64,000 nt of DNA, from NCBI GenBank assembly GCA_029891385.1, contig CM057234.1, positions 19,702,350 to 19,766,349 of the forward strand. Reading direction: 5' to 3'. A program made the translations under genes and the position numbers. Below, one piece after another: positions 34,545 to 46,870 of the stretch (its first letter is position 1; each line of letters opens with the position of its first letter). The notes below the pieces were generated by a model. It saw only the letters and a program-made list of their open reading frames with translations. It did no database searches and had not been told where the DNA came from. The DNA is from Erythroxylum novogranatense (lineage: Eukaryota > Streptophyta > Magnoliopsida > Malpighiales > Erythroxylaceae).

Positions 34545-35240
34545 AGATTGTGACGATCAGTCGGTCAGCCAGAATGTGGCGATCGATCGGTCAGCCAGAA
34601 TGTGCCGATCGGTCGGTCCGCCAGATTGTGACGATCGATCGATCGGCCAGAATGTGGCGATCATTCGGTCAGCCAGATTGTGACGATCAGTCGGTCGGCC
34701 AGAATATGGCGATCGATCGGTCGGTCAAAATGTGGCATAGTTCGGTCGACCAGATTGTGACGATTGATCGGTCGGCCAGAATATGGTGATCGATCGGTCA
34801 GCCAAAATGTGCCGATCGGTCGATCCGCTAGATTGTGACAATCGATCGGTCAGCCAGATTGTGACGATCAGTCGGTCGGCCAGAATGTGGCGATTGATCG
34901 GTCGGTCAAAATGTCGCATAGTTCGGTCGACCAGATTGTGACGGTTGATCGGTCGGCCAGAATGTGGCGATTTGTCAGTCAGCCAGAATGTGGCGATCGG
35001 TTGGCTAGAAAGGTGGCGATCGGTCGGCTAGAAAGGTGGCGATAGGTCTGCCAGAAATGTGGCGATCGGTCGGCCAGAAATGTGGCGATCGGTCGGCCAG
35101 AAATGTGGCGATAGGGCGGCTAGAAATGTGGCGATCGATCGGTCAGAATGTGACGATCGGTCGGCCAGGAATGTGGTTATCAGTCGGCCAAAAGTGTGGC
35201 GATCGGTCGTCCTCTGCTAGTCCGTCAGAATGTGGCGATC
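34545..35240. repeat. Roughly 700-bp minisatellite of 22-24-bp units in TE8
   Basis: About thirty units of the type GATCGGTCGGCCAGAATGTGGC in uneven array, with blocks of units themselves repeated (34690-34790 against 34870-34970). Each holds palindromic CGATCG or GGTCGGCC strings. It sits at the axis between module arrays, where the other LTRs have 70-150-bp islands. Confidence 0.92.
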
Positions 35241-36449
35241 GTGCACACATTTTGTTTGAGGAAGATTATTTTCTGAATACACTTCACTCTTTTGGCTATA
35301 TCTTTTTCGTCCGACATCCGATCGACTTGATTTTTGAAGCATTGGATTCCTAAGACATCCCTCTATTGTCCATGGAAAATTATAGATTTTTGAGATTAAA
35401 CTGAAAGAGATTGATTTAATCAAAGTGAGTTGGAAAATTTTCTGAACATGGTTCAGTATTTTGGTAAATTCTTGATTTGTAGAGATCCAATTGAGTTGAT
35501 TATTGTTTCTAAATAAACTAGAGACATGGGGCTATAAGTTATTTGAAATAATTGAATTTCAATTCATCCCCTAAGACTTTCAATTTCTGAATTGAAGTTG
35601 AGTATAGTGTTCAGTCTTAGATTAGTAAGAGCTGAAAGTGTTTTAGCCATAATTGGACCTATAGAGATCCGAATTGAGTGATTTAGTGTTTATGGATTTC
35701 TACTGCTTGGGGAAATTTTTCTATCAAGGGAGGTTGTCTAGGTTACCCGATGTGGACTAGCTCATCGATCGGGAGTAGTAGACCCAAAAGATTACAATAA
35801 GCATAAATTGTGAGTTTAAGGATTTTAGTGTGGCTAAACCCTAGGCATACTTGAGTTGTGATATTCGAATGGTTTTTTTTATGATAAAATTTATCGATTG
35901 ATACCGGGATAGTCATGAACATGCATCATACATATATGTGCATCAATGATTATAATTGTGTAAAACTATTATTGTGTGTGCAACGTATTGAATAAATGGG
36001 TTGTGCAGGCCAAGAGTTCGCAGTCAGGCATTTCCAGAATTTGGAAGCAAATGTTAAGTTGGAGCGTACTATGAGTAGACCGAGATGGTCTTATTTCACC
36101 TTTTATTCTATTTTGTTTTCATTTTGTATAAATTTATTGTTGAATGGGTGAATAATGGTGGGTTTGAGGTTTGCTGTGAATGTGAATTCCGGACAGAAGG
36201 TCCGATGATTGTGTACTGGGGAGTTAGTTATAGAAGTGCTACGTGTATGTGAATTTGCGACCTATGTGCCTATGATGTGACTAATTGGGATACATGTGAT
36301 TAATTTTGATACATGTGATTAATTGTGATACATAAATGTTGATTGTGACATATGCATACGTGCATAGTAATATGATTAATTGTGGCATATGCATTTTATT
36401 CATGAATATATAAACAGATAATGACAATTGTGACCGGAGCAGCCACCGA

Positions 36450-36540
36450 GAGCTAAAAGCTCAACGATTGTACTCAGGCCTCGAGTCCCACAGTGATTTA
36501 GAGTCTCAAGCTCAACGATTAATGTGCCCATATTGGGACA
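36450..36540. repeat. Hairpin block in TE8
   Basis: GAGCTAAAAGCTC at 36450-36462, followed by decayed units (GCCTCGAGTC, GAGTCTCAAGCTC) and a CCCATATTGGG palindrome. Matches the hairpin rows of TE3, TE5 and TE9. Confidence 0.65.
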
Positions 36541-37495
36541 GTTCAGGCGTTCAGTTACAACACCGAAATAAATTGGAAAGTGTCACATGGGCATTTCATA
36601 TTCATTTGCTTACATATATTTGATTGAGTGAAACGCACATGCCTTATGCTTATGTGAAATAAATGTGTTCTAATGTCGGACTACGGTCCGATGACATGGA
36701 AAGTGAGTAGATGTGACTGATGCATTGCATGACATAAGTGTATGAAATATAATGGCTATTGTGACCATAGTTGCCACCGATCAGAGCTTTAATCTCAACG
36801 AGTAATGAGCCATGTATCCTTCAATAGGATAAGGGAGAGTTATTAATGAGGCCTACATGGGACAGTTTAGGCACTCGATCACAGCAAATTAATAAATGAA
36901 AAGTGAGTCTCATGTGCATTGCATTTGTATAATAGAAATATCGAATTTGAATAATGTGAATGCGTAATTCTGTAAATGAGTGAATGTGAAATATTGTGAA
37001 TGTGCACTATGAAATAAAGTGAGCAATGTGAATATTGTGTTCTATGTCTGGGTGAGCCATCGATGATGGTCACTCACTGAGTTCACAAAACTCACCTAAA
37101 ATTTGCAATTATTTTTCAGGAACTAAAAGAATATCCCGTTAGGTAACAGGCGTATAGCAACCACATGTGAGTGAGAGAAGAGGTCGGGATCAGTTCGAGT
37201 ATGCATTAGTATTGCACAATTCTGTATAAGATTATTTTTCTAAATTTTTGTACAAATGATTAGGTCATTTTTGTAAAGTCAAGGGATTGAATTGATTTGT
37301 ACTCATAAAAAGGGCCCCCGTGGTCATTAATTTTACTATTGACTGTATATGTTAATTGATTCCCGCATAGTGTATGCTAAAAAAAAGTTACAATGAGTTT
37401 TTGACTAAGTGATGTAACACGTTACCCTCGCAGGGTACGAACTCGGATATCACCATCGATGTCGGGTTTGGGTCTTGCGGGAGTGGGGGTTTACA

Positions 37496-38262
37496 AAAAT
37501 GTAGTGAAGTCATCAACAATTATGAGACCATACTTCTTTCCGCCAAGACTTAATGTCCTAGTTGAACCAAATAAATCTATATGTAACAACTCTAGAGGTC
37601 TAGACAAAGTTACAATATTTTTAGAAGAAAAAGGTGTTTTTAACTTGTTTTCCTTTATGAAAACTTTCACAAAAGAAATCCTTGTTAAAACTTATTTTTG
37701 GTAAACCTCTTAACAAATCATGTTTAATCAACTTAGAAATATGTTTAAAACTAGCATGACCTAGTTCTTTTTATGCCAAATCAGTTTTTCTTCATCAGTT
37801 CATATAAAACAAGAAATATTTTGACTTTGCAAATCTTTTAAATTAATCTTATAAAGATTGTTTCGTCTTTTAGCATAAAAGAATATGGAACCATCCTTGT
37901 TTTTGACTTCACAAGAGTTTTGACTAAACGATACTTCAAAGCCAGAATCACATAATTGACTTACACTAATCCAGCTATGATTTAAACATTCAAATAATAG
38001 AACATCATCAATAGATGTAAAGGAATCTTTACCAATTTTTCTGATTCCAACTATTTTGCCCTACTGGTTGTCTCCAAAAGTTACTGATCCTCCCTTCTTA
38101 TTTTAAAGATCTAGGAACATAGACCTTCTTCCCGTCATGTGTCGTGAGCATCCACTGTCCAAAGATCATTGGTGCTGGTTGCTTTTTCCAAGGAAGGAGA
38201 TCTGTAGTAGATATTATTTTCTTTTTAGGTACCCAGATTTTCTTGAGTCCTTTGGGGTTAGT
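37496..38262 (-). pseudogene. TE7 protease and integrase N-terminal part
   Basis: Begins on the minus strand near 38262 with NPKGLKKIWVPKKK, then an LDSGCSRHMTG motif around 38130-38160: DSG is the catalytic site of the copia protease. The pre-integrase region follows with SWISVSQLCDSGFEVSF-like sequence, and FSSKNIVTLSRPLELLHIDL and KKYGLIIVDDFTTF, the start of the integrase core, at the TE8 junction. Several stops and frameshifts are present. TE9 cut it from gag. Confidence 0.88.
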
Positions 38263-38937
38263 TGTAGCACCCCACTCCCGCGAGACCCGAACCCGACATC
38301 GACGGTGATATCCGAGCCCGCGACCGGTGAGGGTGGTATGCTAGAGCAATAATGCAGTTAAAAAAAATTCATTATGATATTTTTCTTTTTGAAAACAGTC
38401 GAGTGTGCAGAAATAATAAACGATTCGGGCCCGTGATACGAAAATCCTTTTCAGTCATATGCTTTATCAAATATCACATTTCAAAACAATATTTATTACT
38501 TAGGGCCTCAAACAATTCAGTACTATTTTTGCGGAATATAAATTTACACATAATTCAAAATGACACAAATGCAGACGTGAACTGATCCCGACTTCAAACA
38601 CCGACTCTCTTGCAGTAATCATACTCCCATCCCACTAACGAGGTACTCTTCAATACCTGAAAAATAAATGCAATGCTGGGTGAGTTTGCGAACTCAATGA
38701 GAAACCATCATCGATGGTCCACCCAACGTATGCATATACAATAAACTCATATCATAACACATATTAACACATTCCAAATTATCCCATGCATTGCCAATTT
38801 TACACATATAAGGCGTATCGCCTTTTACACAAATCACATTTTATCATTCATATATATGATGCACATGTGACACTTTTCCATTTTCATTTCGTTGTTGTGA
38901 CCGTGCGCCTGAATTGTCCCAGTGACGGGCGTATTGC

Positions 38938-39108
38938 GTTGAGCCTGAGGCTCGATACTGCTGGGAGTGATATGCCTCGATACATCGAGCGGTGGCTCTG
39001 TAAACATGGACCAGAGGTCATGCGTTGAGCTTAAAGCTCTCATATATGTTGGGCATAGCCACGATCATCGTTGAAGCTCAAAATTACGTTGGCTCCACCG
39101 GTCACAAC
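38938..39108. repeat. Hairpin row in TE9 3' LTR (decayed)
   Basis: Same units as at 46724-46870, with several stems broken (for example GAGCGGTGGCTC for GAGCCAGTGGCTC, and GGACCAGAGGTC without its last C). GAGCCTGAGGCTC and GAGCTTAAAGCTC remain intact. Confidence 0.75.
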
Positions 39109-39864
39109 TGCCATTAGCTGATCATGCAATTATGCATGAATGCATATGCCTCGGTTTACAATAATTTGTGTCACAACCTAATACACTAAGTCCAATTTCG
39201 CACTTAACCAATTCACTTTCAATATGCACATTTAACACTTCTATAACACATTCCAAATATTTCGAACACCTGTGGTTCGAAATCAATCAAAACAAACACA
39301 CATAATCCTTCCTTAACTCCACATGGCAATCGTACATGAAATTAAACACATATAGGTTGAGAAACCAACTAGGTTACTCACCTATTACTTCCGAGCTAAT
39401 GCCGGGAAGTCTCTGCTACGTCGGTCGATCGACGCTCCAGTTGTGTCTCTATAAGAATCAGAGAATAAAACGATCACTAACTGTTCAATCCGAACTAATA
39501 ACGATGCACAAGTAAGTGTAAAATGCATGTTCATGGTATTCCCGGCCCTAATCCCATTTTTTCCCATTAGAAAAATCCGTTTAAAAATTTAAAATCCAAT
39601 GGCGCTGACGACGCTTAATTTGGTCCTGTATAGGTCCCTAATTAAATAAAACAGTGAGTAAAGACTCCGTTACCCGGGCCCACGTCAATTTTCCGTCCAC
39701 AAATCCGCAATTTCTCAAAAAATGAAATTAAATAATCAATGAATCCAATGCCTCAAGAATCAGGTCAATCGGACGTCGGACGGAAAAGAAATTGACAAAA
39801 GAAACAATTAGGTCACCTAATGCCAAACAATAAAAAATAATAATAAAAAAATATATATATATAT

Positions 39865-40010
39865 GCACTGCCTCGAGGGGGCGACATGTCGCCCGCGCGA
39901 GGCCGACTCACCTCGCTTCGTCACGAGGGCGAGGCGTCGCCCTCGCGACCGGGCCAACTTACCTTGCCTCGCGAGGGCGAGGCGTCGCCCTCGCGATCCG
40001 GCGAGGTTCT
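39865..40010. repeat. CG-rich island of TE9 3' LTR
   Basis: Repeats of CTCGCGAGGGCGAGGCGTCG and its inverse. A TATATATATATATATG run lies at 39851-39864, directly downstream in element orientation. Confidence 0.82.
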
Positions 40011-42353
40011 ACCTCACTTCCTTCCTTTTTTTTTTATTTCCAATCCGAATTTCCAACAACAATAATTCTTAGCACACAAATCGAAAAAATACAAACCATA
40101 GCTTTTTGGAAAGATCATGAAAAGCTCTACCATTCTCATGAAGACCATAAAAATCAATTTCACCCCTAAGGGTGTCAAATATCCCATCAAAGCTACTGTC
40201 TACTCAAAACCTCTCAAACAGTGCAATACTTTGCAAATTCAGTAACTACTCATTTCCTCAGTCAACAATAACACAATAAATATTCTCAGTAAGTTCACAA
40301 TGTTATCTACAACTTTCATCAATAACCAAAATCCCAATTCATTTACTAACTACGTCAAATAATTCACCGAAGCATCTGTCTACTAAACTGTCCCAATCTG
40401 AGCAGTAAATTTCCAACCAGTATATCTCCTAGGAAAAATATCAAATAAATGCATACTTTATACCTATGGAAAGATCAAACACAATTCTACACTTCTCATG
40501 AAGGTCTTCAAAGCCAATTCCATCTCTAACAAGCTTAAAACTTTCATGCAATTTACTGATCAGGGCAGCAGTCAATAACCTCATGCAGGTACAGATTTTG
40601 AAAATTCATTACTCCCACATCTGATCTCCAAATATTACATGCTATATACCATTTTCAAGAAAATTGTTTCCTCTAAAACTCTTCAGAAGATCACTCAAGC
40701 CAATTCAATTCACAGAAATTTCTAAAATTGCTTCAAATCAGAATGTGCACCAAATCTACTCTTAGTCTAGGTTTCACCAAATTGTTCAAAATCAGTCCAT
40801 ATTCCACAGTGCATACCTCCCAATATACAGATCTAAAAATTGAAAAATCAGTGGGAATGGAAAGATAACTTAATAAGCTTCAAATTTCATTTAGATCATT
40901 TTCCCTAATTCCATCTCAATTAATTTTGAAAAATCATCAACACAATCAGGTCATCAATCCGGATACTGTTCATTCCAGCCATCAGCAGTAACTTTCCATG
41001 CTAAATTTCACCCTCCTAAAGCTAAAATTGGACAACACCTATTTCACAAAAAAATGTAGTCAACAAACCAAAGTTTACTTTGGCATAAACCTTGCCTCAT
41101 TTTCATACCTACACAATGAGTTATGCTCAAAACAGTGTAATCGGTTAAAACCAAATTTTCCAGCTTTGGTACTAAACTTAGCTTCTATCATTTCCAATGC
41201 CAATAACACATCACTAAGCATCCAAATGAGCACAAAATTAGTCCCTACAACATTCATACATTCACTAGGGCTAATAGTCACAATTTGGCAGCATGAAACT
41301 CTCAAGTTATATGCAAGATTAGTCATCAATATTCAATCCAAATTCAAGCTATACATTCATTCAATCCTACTACTTCATCAAGCCATACGTAACATACCCT
41401 TATACCCAACAATTCCACCTATAATTCTCATCAAATTCATGCATCAATACTCATAATAAATGCACCATAACTCCAATTAAATACATCTAACAACCATGAT
41501 TCAATACTACATAATTAAAGCTTAATTAAAACTAACTTCAAACCTTACCTACTTAAACTTCCAATCTTCACTTCCTTTCAAATCTTTTCTTCCTACCCTC
41601 TCTAACAACTTCTCCTAACACCAAGCAAGGGCAAGTTCTCCATGGCAAGAAAATAACTTGATTTCATGAAGGAGCTCTTAAGGTTTGGAGGGAGGTTTGA
41701 GAGAGGAAGAAGAAAATCGATGGTGAGAGGAACAAATGAAGAGGGTTTTCGGATGGTTGAATAAGAAAGCAAGGAAACTTGATTTTTCATGCTTTAATTA
41801 AGACAACAACGAGAGAGGAAGCAAGTAGCATAAGACAAAAGCATTTATTCATGAGGACAAGTGGCAATTCTAAGGAAAAAGACAAAATAGGCTAAAAACA
41901 AATTAGTAAATAGGAATCCTAATGCAATTTGACCCATTCTAGTCCAATGGCCCTAATTTCAATCCCAAAATAATATACCCAATATTACAGTACCATTGGA
42001 TAGGAATTTTCGCTACCGAAAATCAACCGGTTCGTCGCTTGACGATTTTTTTCTGATCCGAGAATTTTCTTCCGGAAAATTCCAGAAAAATTCTTTAAAA
42101 TCCCTTAAAATATAAAACACTCAATGGCGCACTCAGAATAATTTTCCACACACAATAACCACGTTAATCACAATAAAATGCCGTTTAGGCCCAAATACCG
42201 AGAATGTCATGTATGCATGTACAGTACTTTCATGTGCACAAATGATACTGTGTACCAATCCTATTATGCATGAACCGTCCTAAATCATTCCAATCCATCT
42301 CATCCTAAGCCAAATTTACTATTTTACCCTTCCTGTCGGGGTGGGATGTTACA

Positions 42354-45300
42354 ATTCTCCCCTCCTTATATAAATTTCGTCCTCGAAATTCTCAGTCAAC
42401 GGTTCACTATGACCGTTATCAAATGACCCTACATGTCCCATACGCTTTTCCACTCAATGATTCATTTTCCGAAAGGTCACAGTAACCACACTCAGTCGGT
42501 TGTTCAGTCACTTGTTTGGTTAACTCATTATCACTCATCACAGTAGATGGATTCAACAAGGCTGTCAGTTGGCGATCTCACTATCTTAACTATATCACTT
42601 GCCATTTTCAGAGTAGGCACTACCTTTGGTTCCGATACTATGACTCAGTTCATTTATTCCGAACCTGTTCACTTATCATATTATATCAATCCAAAACTTT
42701 TTTCGCCAGTAACATGTAGACTAATTTGTGTTCCATTGATACCCTTTTTTATCACTTCTGAATACAGCTTGTCAAGGTGATACTTACTATAACCTCCTTT
42801 ATCTCATCCCTGACGATTCACTTTCCTTGGTACCAATACAGTGACATTTAGATCCATTTCGCTATAACCAGTGATAATTTACCTAATGTAGTCATTCTTT
42901 ATATTCCATTGGCTTTGTATTCAAATTCAACTCTCCTTAGACAATTCACTGTTCTAAAGTGTTAACGCACTTTATTCGGATATGTACTTAACCCATTCAA
43001 CTTTCCTGCGTCACTTTCCTTTGTTTCACTCATCACAATCTCAAATCCATTATGGTCTTTAACTCCCGTTAGGCACTGTGCAGTGTAGCAGTATATCCCT
43101 ACAGTAAATCAGAACTTTATAACACGATCATTATCAAGCATTTTTCCTATAAGCCCTTGAATCAATAATCACTTCATTCTATACCCATAGTTGTTCAATT
43201 TCCCTTTCCGCATATGTTTACTAGAATATCTAGCTTCGACTGTTCACTTTCTTGTTCTCGCACTTTTTATCGGGTACCCATACTTCTTCTTTGAATCATT
43301 AAATATTGTTTTTTTTTTCGATTTCACTCGCATAATCAGACTCATCATAGGACTCACCACTTTAACTTCTGCACTCTTAACCTTTCCTATTTCTATCCAG
43401 TATCACTAGATCTACAACTTCAATTTTCCAGTAACACTTCATTATTACCCATAATCTACTTGACATTCTTTGAAAATCCCAATGTCTGTAATTGTTGTGT
43501 TTATTGCAGCATCTGTTCACTATTTAAGTTAAGTAGGCAGAATTGTCTATTCATTTCAGCATTGTCGGTATAATAGTCATTTTTGCCCGTCTTTTTCCTC
43601 GAATTAACACAATTTATCATTATAGGAATCTAAAGTCTCCAATACCATTTATCAAAATCAATTCAATTTATCTAATACCATTTTAACATATTGTCTCAGT
43701 TCATCACACACTGCCCACTCTCCAAGGGAATGCTTATCCTCAGTGTCAAATTCCTTAATTATTCTAATAGTTCTTTTTACTTTTCATTGTTCAACATTGT
43801 CAAACACATTTCGTCAATAAACGTAGTCACTACCATTTGCTTACCTCACATCATTCCCTATTAGGGTCTTGTTGACTTTACCATACATCATTATACTTTT
43901 TCATTGAGTCCACAATTAATCTATTTGTAATCCCATTATAAATCACGTCATTGTTTGTTCCCCTTTAGGACTTCTTGTCTCTACTCATTTTCTCTTTTCA
44001 ATTGATTTCCTGTCCTTCACATCGAGATATGCCAATACCTAGTCATCCGTACCTGGACTTCCATAAATTCCACTTCATTTTGAGTATTTCACTTCGCAGT
44101 TCAGGATTATTTTCTTCTTAGTTTCAAATCAAGATTTCCCAACAGTGTTGCATCACATAAGGAGACCTAGTCACTTCACATTGCAATAAAATCGCCTCAA
44201 TTTAAAATTCCACTTATGTCGTTGGATACTCTACATTTCCGTACACACAATGCAGATAACCTCAGTCGTATGTTTCCCTTGTTATGTCTAAAGCTCCTAT
44301 TGAGATATGACTCAATTTCACTTTTGATTTTATCCATACTTCTTTTCGTTTGACCATTAGTCTTGATACCATCTTTATATTGTTCACGAAAGTCTCGTCA
44401 GCCAATTAGTGTCCCTAATTGCTTGTCAATCATTCTTAACTCCACGCACTATTTCAGTCAGAACAATGTTATGCCATAATTGAAAAGATCAAAACATTCC
44501 TTGCACTAAGGTTCCCTGTGACACTAAACACTTTCTTTAACACTTATTCTTTAAACTACACATCACCGGAAACCAAATAGGAACTTATACTGTTAAACAT
44601 TCCACAAAACTCCTTTCTGGTTATACTGATCCTCAAATAGAGGACTAATGCCATTATAATTTTTTTTTGGTTCATTTCCTCTCATAAAGGTGCATTCAGT
44701 CCTCTTATGTCTTACTTTAACCCATTATGAACTTTACCCTTATAGCCACTCTAATCATTCACCGATCATCTCCTCTCTTGATTTCCATGTATCTTTCACA
44801 TACGTTTCATTAATCATGATCAACTTTACTATCCAATAGATACTCCCAACGGTAAATCAACTTAAATGCGACAACTCTTTTCATATATTACTATCATTGT
44901 TTCATTTTTTTTCTTTTCATTTCCCTAGTTTCATTCCCATATCATTCATGTGTCAGCTTGACCTTTTAAGGTCATATCCACTTGGCTTATACAATGTCAT
45001 CTCCTTATTGTTACATATCTCTTTATCTTCCTCAGACAATCTATAATAAGGTATTCACAGTCCCCAAAATATGACAAAATCGGTGATACAACTCCACTGT
45101 ATCTCTATCTATTTACCCATCCATTTACCATTTCTGTGTCCATATACATCCTTTCAACCAATCCAGAATTTCCCGATATATAATCAGTAGAAATTGTCAG
45201 TCTGTCTTTTTTTTTCCTTACGATCTTATTATACTGATTTCCAAACTCTTAGCACAATATTCGCATACCCATTTCAATCTCAAGCTTTTGTGCTCATAAT

Positions 45301-46045
45301 CATAATCGTTTCACGAGTTCATTTCAGTTTATCTATACACTTTTATCTCACCATTTCTACTTACCTTACTAGGCACTAGGCACCTTACTCGTTCAGTTCT
45401 TTCAATTATTTCAGTTCTGTGTAGACCGTTACGGCACACTATTGATCTTATCACAATCTCGCTATCATCATCCATCTATGATATCTACTGATATCTCACA
45501 CAAATGCAATGAATCAATATCTACCTGATCGGACCATCTACGTTTTACTCAGTTCCAATGTTTCCCATTTCATCGCATATACAATCAGAGCTCTAATTAC
45601 TTCGTCATCCCCGGACTTTTACTCTCACTTCGGTCTACTATATCGTCTCATATCTCCAAATGGACTTCTTCCGATTCTAGACATATTCGCTTCCTATCGC
45701 CGTAATCTTGCCATTTTAATCCGGAAATACTTACGATATCACTTCTTTCCTAAATCGCCTAAGCCAACATAGTCATTCTAACCACAAGACATTATAATTC
45801 TCATTATTTATGTTTCCTTTTCCCATTCCTCATTGTCCATACACCTTCATGGGCTCACATTCTAATCTGATCTCACTTTTCTCTCACTTAGTCACTTAAC
45901 ACGTATGCACATCGTAGGATTTATCCTCGTGCGACTCGACTAGGATCGATTACCACGACCGCAACGACACGACTCAAATGCATGCAACTTGACCTATGTT
46001 TGATCGTGCCCGAGATACATTCGTATTCTGGGCTCGATACCTAAA
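42354..46045 (-). other. TE9 internal region, degenerate, with PPT and altered PBS
   Basis: The minus strand reads AAGGAGGGGAGAAT against the LTR (PPT, 42354-42368), preceded by ENFEDEIYIRRGEL-like codons and a weak NHSVE trace near 42440-42480, the last remnants of a gypsy polyprotein. Beyond that I find no gag, RT or integrase motif in 3.7 kb on either strand. At 46031-46042 the minus strand has GGTATCGAGCCC, the usual GGTATCAGAGC with a base lost. The short ORFs (42516, 43191, 45509) are not supported as genes. Confidence 0.75.
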
Positions 46046-46723
46046 TGTAGCACCCCACTCCCGCGAGACCCGAACCCGACATCGACGGTGATATCCGAGC
46101 CCGCGACCTGCGAGGGTGGTATGCTAGAGCAGTAATGCAGTTAAAAAAAAACTCATTATGATATTTTTCTTTTTGAAAACAATCGAGTGCGCGGAAATAA
46201 TAAACGATTCAGGCCCGTGATACGAAAACCCTTTTCAGTCATATGCTTTATCAAAGATCACATTTCAAAACAATATTTATTACTTAGGGCCTCAAACAAT
46301 TCAGTACTATTTTTGCGGAATATAAATTTACACATAATTCAAAATGACACAAATGCAGACGTGAACTGATCCCGACTTCAAACACCGACTCTCTTGCAGT
46401 AATCATACTCCCGTTCCACTAACGGGGTACTCTTCAATACCTGAAAAATAATTGCAATGTTGGGTGAGTTTGCGAACTCAATGAGAAACCATCATCGATG
46501 GTCCACCCAACGCATGCATATACAATAAACTCATATCATAACACATATTAACACATTCCAAATTATCCCATGCATTGCCAATTTTACACATATAAGGCGT
46601 ATCGCCTTTTACACAAATCACATTTTATCATTCATATATATGATGCACATGTGACACTTTTCCATTTTCATTTCGTTGTTGTGACTGCATACTTTGAATT
46701 GTCCCAAAGGTGGCGATTGTGTT

Positions 46724-46870
46724 GAGCCTGAGGCTCTGATACTTGTTGGGCGTGATATGCCCTGATACATTGAGCCAGTGGCTCTGTAAACATTGGACCA
46801 GAGGTCCTGTGCGTTGAGCTTAAAGCTCTCATATATGTTGGGCATAGCCCTGATCATCGAGCTGAAGCTT
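46724..46870. repeat. Hairpin row in TE9 5' LTR (best preserved)
   Basis: Seven units start at 46724, 46748, 46772, 46795, 46816, 46840 and 46859: GAGCCTGAGGCTC, GGGCGTGATATGCCC, GAGCCAGTGGCTC, GGACCAGAGGTCC, GAGCTTAAAGCTC, GGGCATAGCCC and a weaker GAGCTGAAGCTT. Most are preceded by TT. Stems of 4-6 pairs differ between units but remain complementary. Confidence 0.88.

Larger units (their letters stand above)
32829..37495 (+). mobile_element. TE8: solo LTR in the TE7 integrase gene
   Basis: Starts TGTAACATCCC and ends GGGGGTTTACA, 4,667 bp, with no PBS, PPT or coding sequence. Target copies are AAAGT (32824-32828) and AAAAT (37496-37500), one mismatch. Excising the LTR and one copy restores the integrase reading frame at DDFTTF/CW, which proves the boundaries. 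It carries head-to-head modules, the largest CG-rich island of the window, a hairpin block near 36450, and the GAATATCCCGTTA block. It is the plus-strand counterpart of TE5 and TE9 LTRs. Confidence 0.93.
38263..42353 (-). repeat. TE9 3' LTR
   Basis: Hairpin row at 38938-39108, modules and island at 39730-40900, no real gene. The ORF at 40998-41456 is also present in the partner LTR (48754-49212). That follows from LTR duplication and is no evidence of coding. Confidence 0.94.

Noticed and set aside
34487..34919. Reading of the TE8 repeats as a CRISPR array or as a repeat protein
   Set aside because: Units are contiguous and variable, with no constant repeat separated by unique spacers, and this is a plant LTR. 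The ORFs are open only because the repeat lacks stops in some frames.
40998..41456. ORF of 152 codons, conserved in a second copy at 48754-49212
   Set aside because: The two copies are the LTRs of TE9 and are alike because of LTR duplication. It has no known motif, lies in AT-rich LTR, and the other LTRs of the group do not keep the frame.
41602..41790. Small ORF identical in two places (41602-41790 and 49358-49546)
   Set aside because: Again duplicate LTR sequence of TE9, not a gene family.
42354..46045. A possible env or novel gene in the TE9 interior
   Set aside because: All frames are short, low in complexity and start at random; only the last codons of a gypsy polyprotein near the PPT can be recognised.
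46724..46870. Hairpin row as a set of intrinsic terminators or tRNA-like genes
   Set aside because: No U-runs follow the stems and no tRNA boxes are seen; the units are too short, and the context is a plant LTR.
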